From positions 126,158 to 190,157 of the forward strand of contig CACWTR010000012.1 of NCBI GenBank assembly GCA_902763865.1: 64,000 bases of DNA, written 5' to 3'. The notes under the pieces were generated by a model that saw nothing but the letters and a program-made list of their open reading frames with translations, was not told the DNA's origin and did no database searches. Position numbers and translations under genes: made by a program. This document shows positions 60,468 through 64,000 of the stretch, piece by piece (the first letter of the stretch is position 1; every line of letters begins with the position of its first letter). This stretch comes from an uncultured Bacteroidales bacterium. Its GTDB lineage: Bacteria; Bacteroidota; Bacteroidia; Bacteroidales; Bacteroidaceae.

Positions 60468-61577
60468 TCAGAGCCAGCCCTCCTGCCTGTACCAGCGGAT
60501 GCTCTCCCTGACACCTTGTTCGAGTGACCACCGGGGCGCATAGCCGAAGTCGCGGACGGCTGGTTCCGTCTCGCATTGCCAGTTGCGCTGCGACAGGATG
60601 TGGTACTTGTCGTCGTTCAGGGCATTCATCTTTCCGGTGAGGTGGCTTATCCTGCCGCTTATCCAGCACACGGCGCGTAGCAAGCAGAGGGGTAGCTTGA
60701 GGTGCAACACCCAGGGATTCCCGAGGTTCTGCTGCACGAGGTCGCTGTAGCGGCGGCTGTTATAAACCTGCCCGTCGCTGAGGAAGTAGGCTCTCCCCTC
60801 TGCCTGCGGAGCTTCCATGCTGCGGAAGACGGCCTGTACGACATCATCGACATAGACGAAAGTTATTTCCTGGGGCGACAGGCCGGCAGCTATGTCAATG
60901 TGCTGGCTGATGCTCTGCGCCATGAGAAAGTAGTCGCGTTCGCGGGGACCATAGACTCCGGTGGGGCGCAGAATGGTGTAGGGAAAGTCCTGCTGCCGGA
61001 CAAGGTACTGCTCGGCGGCCAGCTTGCTTTCGCCGTATGCCGTGTTGGGGCGGGGCGTATCGGAGAGCAGGATGGGGGAGTATATCCAGGGGTTGTCGGC
61101 GCTGGGGCGGCGTACGGGCTTCTCCCTGATGGCCCCGAAGATGCTGAGACTGCTCAGGAAGACGAAACGGCGCGGCACCATGTCCGTCTCGCGTAGGGCA
61201 TTGATGAGGTTCTTTGTCCCATCCGTGTTGGTGCGGAAGAAGTCCTCGCGGTGCAGACATTTCGTGGCTCCGGCGGCGTGCACCACAAAGTCCCAGCCGC
61301 GTCCGCCCATCTCCTGCTTGTAGGCAAGCAGCTGCGAGCGGAGCTTCTCGGGGTTCTGCATGTCGAGTTCTGCGAATCGGATGCGCTCGTCCCTCAGGTA
61401 CTTGCGGCTCGAAGTGCCGCGAACCCCTGCCCACGTCTCGAATCCGCGTCTCAAGGATTCCTCTACGATAAAACTGCCGATGAAGCCACTGGCTCCGGTG
61501 ACGAGGACAGACAGGCCCTCACTGGCTCCCTCCTTACGGGGAGACTCGCTTGCGGTCGTAAAATCTTTGTTCTTCAT
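60468..61577 (-). CDS. NAD-dependent epimerase/dehydratase (extended SDR)
   Basis: 369 residues. The Rossmann motif VLVTGASGFIGSFIVEE starts near residue 25. VVHAAGATKC, FVFLSSLSIFGA (active-site Ser), YGESKLAAEQYL (YxxxK) and ILRPTGVYGPRERD follow. The fold fits nucleotide-sugar epimerases, dehydratases or 3-beta-HSD-like enzymes; the substrate is not clear. The first 23 residues before the Rossmann strand (SESPRKEGASEG) are encoded by a repeat-like stretch (CTCCCCGTAAGGAGGGAG), an apparent insertion at the N-terminus. Its ATG overlaps the stop of the helicase gene (ATGA at 61577-61574), so the two are coupled. Confidence 0.86.
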   Translation of the reverse strand: MKNKDFTTASESPRKEGASEGLSVLVTGASGFIGSFIVEESLRRGFETWAGVRGTSSRKYLRDERIRFAELDMQNPEKLRSQLLAYKQEMGGRGWDFVVHAAGATKCLHREDFFRTNTDGTKNLINALRETDMVPRRFVFLSSLSIFGAIREKPVRRPSADNPWIYSPILLSDTPRPNTAYGESKLAAEQYLVRQQDFPYTILRPTGVYGPRERDYFLMAQSISQHIDIAAGLSPQEITFVYVDDVVQAVFRSMEAPQAEGRAYFLSDGQVYNSRRYSDLVQQNLGNPWVLHLKLPLCLLRAVCWISGRISHLTGKMNALNDDKYHILSQRNWQCETEPAVRDFGYAPRWSLEQGVRESIRWYRQEGWL

Positions 61578-63817
61578 TCTTCACTCTTCACGCTTAGTAT
61601 CTGTGTGATGGCATCAGCCAGCTTTCTTGTCTTTTCTGGTGACTGGAGTATGTCGCGAAGGGAGGTGAGGAGCTGCCTCACCTCGTCGTTTTCGGATGTC
61701 GCTGCGGATTCCGGGGCTGGCTCCTCGTTTTCCCTGCTTTCTTCCTCTGCTTTCCTCCGGGACGGGCTGGCGGCAAGGCTTTGTATCTCGCTCATGAATC
61801 CCTGGAACTGTTCCTCGCCGAGGAAGATGGTGTCGTCGCCGCCGTCGAGGGCTCCTTCGAACATCGTACGCTTGAAGTGCAGCCGTCCGATCATTTCCTC
61901 TTCGATGGAATCCTTCGAGACGAGGTTGATTACCTGCACCGGCATCTCCTGTCCGATACGGTAGATGCGCCCTACGCGTTGCTCCAGCACTGCCGGGTTC
62001 CAGGGCAGGTCGAGGTTGATGATGATGCTGGCCGCCTGCAGGTTGAGTCCCGTAGAGCCGGCATCCGTGGAGAGGAAGATGCGGCAGTCGCTCTCGTTCT
62101 CAAAGCGGCGGATGAGCTCGTCGCGCTTTTGCGCTGGCACACTGCCGTGGAGGAACTCGTAGCGGATGTCGCGATTGTCGAGCTCCATCGCCACCAGCCG
62201 GGCCATGCGTTCCCACTCGCTGAAGACTACCACCTTCGCCTCGGTTCCCTCCAGCGCGTCCGTGAGGATGTTCATCAGCTCGCCAACCTTCGTGTCGCGA
62301 CGCTTCTCCTTGTCCTGGTCGATGATGAAGGTGCTGTCGGCAAGCATTCGCATCTGCCCAAGCATGAGCAGCAGACGGCGACGCTCCTCCTCGCTGAGGT
62401 AGCCCGTGCGCGACCATTTGCTCACCAACCGCGCCACGGCTGTGCGCAACTCCTCGTGTCGGCTGCTTTGCTCGGCTGTCATCGGGATAAACAGGAACTG
62501 GTCTGTCCGCTTGGGCAGTTGCAACCGGACGCTCTGCCGCGTGCGGCGGATGAGCGTGTCCTTCAGGCGCTCACGGATGTCCCCGAGGTTCTTGTAGCCA
62601 ATCGCCTTGCCCGATGCCGGATCGGTGATGATGTGGTCGTAGCGGAACCGATAGAGCGGTGCCAGGCAGTAGGGGTCGGCAAGCTGTACGACCGACACGA
62701 GCTCGTCAAGCTTGTTCTCCAGCGGAGTGCCGGAGAGAAGCACACTGTAGTGCGAGTCAATGCGGCGGACGGCCTGAGCCAGCTGCGTATTCCAGTTCTT
62801 GAGCCGCTGAACCTCGTCCATGATGAGCAGGTCGGTGCTGAGGCGCCCCAGCGACTTAATGTCGTTGGCCAGCGACTGGTAGGACACAATCTTGTAGGGC
62901 ACGGAAGCTCCGTAGGACTCCAGCCGACGGGAAGCATAGCCCTCGATGATGAGAACCTTGTCCGTAGCTGTCCATCTCTCAATCTCGCTCTTCCATTGGT
63001 ATTTAAGAGAGTTGGGACAGACGATGAGCACACTCTCGGCCATCTTCTGCCGCAAGTATATCTCGGCACAGCAGATTGCCTGGACCGTCTTGCCCAGTCC
63101 CATCTCGTCGGCAATAATCGCCTTTCCCGCCTTGACAGCAAACCGCACACCCTCCTTCTGGTAAGGGTATAGCTTCGTCGTCAGGAGCGCATCGATAGCC
63201 TCGTCCGTATAGATACTCTCTATCAAGGCGGCACGATTCAAACGCTCGCGACGGCTGATAATCTCTTCCAGGGCATCAGGATAGCAGCGGAAGGAAGGGT
63301 CGATGGAGCGCGCCTTCTCAAGGAAAGAGTCAAAACAGACGTAAGCCTCCGGACGAAGGACATAAGCCTGGTCAAAGTACTCCCTTGCCAAAAGCGAGAA
63401 CTCCTTCCTGTGAGCCTCACCCATGCGGATACGAATGCAACGCTCACCACGATAGTCCATATAGACGGAAGTGTAGTCAGGCTCCTCGCTGTGAACCTCT
63501 TTACCTTCCGCCTGCAGCCAAAGCTTTACCCCCTCCACGTGCTTGCAGGTACCCAGACCAGAAGTGCGGAAGTCCGGACACGAACAGTAATTCCAGGGGC
63601 TGTACGCCCCGCGGTAGATAACCTTGTACTGACTTCTGGACCTCGGATTCCGCACGCTGTACTCCCCCGGACTGTACAGCTCGCTCACCTCGCCGATGAC
63701 AAACTGCTCCCGCATCGCCTGCTGCTGACGCAGAGCCACCTGCCACTCCTCAAGCCCCATTCCCTCAGGCTTTGTCGTGTTGCTCAGCCTTCGCTGAGAA
63801 TACTGATAGTTTTCCAT
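61574..63817 (-). CDS. SNF2-family helicase with SWIM zinc finger
   Basis: 747 residues from the ATG at 63817; the longer frame runs through the promoter at 63839 and is rejected. A SWIM finger lies near 80-98 (CSCPDFRTSGLGTCKH). The SNF2 motor covers about 225-710: YPYQKEGVRFAV, motif I IADEMGLGKTVQAI, LIVCPNSLKYQW, motif II LLIMDEVQRLKN, motif III LLSGTPLENKL, and in lobe two VVVFSEWERM, LHGSVPAQKRDELI, FLSTDAGSTGLNLQAA and QRVGRIYRIGQ. Bacterial proteins of this kind work on DNA or on RNA polymerase recycling (RapA-like); the role here is not known. The C-terminal 75 residues are charged and probably disordered. Confidence 0.92.
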   Translation of the reverse strand: MENYQYSQRRLSNTTKPEGMGLEEWQVALRQQQAMREQFVIGEVSELYSPGEYSVRNPRSRSQYKVIYRGAYSPWNYCSCPDFRTSGLGTCKHVEGVKLWLQAEGKEVHSEEPDYTSVYMDYRGERCIRIRMGEAHRKEFSLLAREYFDQAYVLRPEAYVCFDSFLEKARSIDPSFRCYPDALEEIISRRERLNRAALIESIYTDEAIDALLTTKLYPYQKEGVRFAVKAGKAIIADEMGLGKTVQAICCAEIYLRQKMAESVLIVCPNSLKYQWKSEIERWTATDKVLIIEGYASRRLESYGASVPYKIVSYQSLANDIKSLGRLSTDLLIMDEVQRLKNWNTQLAQAVRRIDSHYSVLLSGTPLENKLDELVSVVQLADPYCLAPLYRFRYDHIITDPASGKAIGYKNLGDIRERLKDTLIRRTRQSVRLQLPKRTDQFLFIPMTAEQSSRHEELRTAVARLVSKWSRTGYLSEEERRRLLLMLGQMRMLADSTFIIDQDKEKRRDTKVGELMNILTDALEGTEAKVVVFSEWERMARLVAMELDNRDIRYEFLHGSVPAQKRDELIRRFENESDCRIFLSTDAGSTGLNLQAASIIINLDLPWNPAVLEQRVGRIYRIGQEMPVQVINLVSKDSIEEEMIGRLHFKRTMFEGALDGGDDTIFLGEEQFQGFMSEIQSLAASPSRRKAEEESRENEEPAPESAATSENDEVRQLLTSLRDILQSPEKTRKLADAITQILSVKSEE

Positions 63818-63838
63818 AACCAAAATACCTTGATGGCA

Positions 63839-63870
63839 CAAAAATACGAAATAATCCCCGAACCCCCAAA
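63839..63870 (-). promoter_or_regulatory. Promoter of helicase-epimerase unit
   Basis: Minus-strand TTTG (63870-63867), 20 bases, then TATTTTTG (63846-63839), 22 bases before the start at 63817. Confidence 0.62.
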
Positions 63871-63955
63871 CAAAACGGCAGAAAAACGAGCAGCCCGCCG
63901 TCACAAAAGCCTGCCCGCAGGCATAAAAACTCCGAAGCACACGGTCCCAAAACTA

Positions 63956-64000
63956 TTTTCATGACGTGAAAATCAATTTTCACGTCATGAAAATTAATTT
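63956..64000. repeat. 21-bp-period palindrome array 4, cut by window end
   Basis: Units start at 63956 (centre TGACG) and 63977 (centre CGTCA), with spacers TCAA and TTAA; a third unit begins at 63998. The order of the first two units matches array 2 at 38434. Confidence 0.9.

Overview
The window looks like chromosomal DNA of a Bacteroidales bacterium, most likely Prevotellaceae. The evidence is: -7 boxes of the TAnnTTTG type, often with TTTG about 20 bp upstream; lipoproteins with DUF4493/PCMD-like domains; SusD/Fim-style TRA motifs; and at least twelve secreted proteins that end in a short tail of the form (Y/F)DLSGR ... GIYIxxGRKVxVK, which resembles the type IX secretion (Por) sorting tail and is typical of Prevotella and relatives. 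The species cannot be named from the sequence alone. Most genes are GC-rich and use G/C-ending codons, while the intergenic DNA is AT-rich and full of structured repeats.

Layout. 1-4764 (minus strand): three related lipoproteins followed by an outer-membrane barrel that runs off the window edge. 5324-16104 (minus): three large secreted proteins (EEP-type phosphatase/nuclease, a 1442-residue multidomain protein, a CotH-like protein). 16245-22430 (plus): a second CotH-like protein and a double-esterase protein. 23059-28722 (minus): a DUF3472 protein and a GH27 alpha-galactosidase-like enzyme. 29186-41552 (plus): a 1524-residue paralogue of the 1442-residue protein, a papain-like protein with LamG/PKD modules, and an SGNH hydrolase with LamG modules. 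42078-43241 (plus): PadR regulator and PspC-domain membrane protein. 43242-47881 (minus): aroB, a GH95 fucosidase-like enzyme and a small secreted protein in one unit. 48060-55769: tRNA-Met, two more CotH-like genes and a divergent pair of unknown secreted proteins. 55946-60209: BlaI-type repressor, an M56 (BlaR1-like) gene interrupted by an in-frame amber codon, a metal-efflux permease with an HMA domain, and MTA/SAH nucleosidase. 60310-63817: tRNA-Ser, an NAD-dependent epimerase and a SWIM/SNF2 helicase.

How it fits together. The first 56 kb is dominated by exported proteins for recognising and trimming complex, probably host or plant, glycans and glycoproteins: alpha-galactosidase, alpha-fucosidase, several esterases, and many carbohydrate-binding folds (F5/8 type C, LamG, ricin-like) on repeated scaffolds. 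Four CotH-like kinase-fold proteins are mixed in. Several proteins share long modules that I cannot assign to a named family. The last 8 kb is ordinary housekeeping and stress-response genes.

The most unusual non-coding content is two families of dispersed repeat arrays. One has four 17-bp palindromes at an exact 21-bp period, built from only three 8-bp half-words (four copies, one cut by the window end). The other has an exact 22-bp period and degenerate words (three copies). There are also two large inverted repeats whose arms are triple 9-10-mers. Family assignments below rest on recognising motifs by eye; no search was run.
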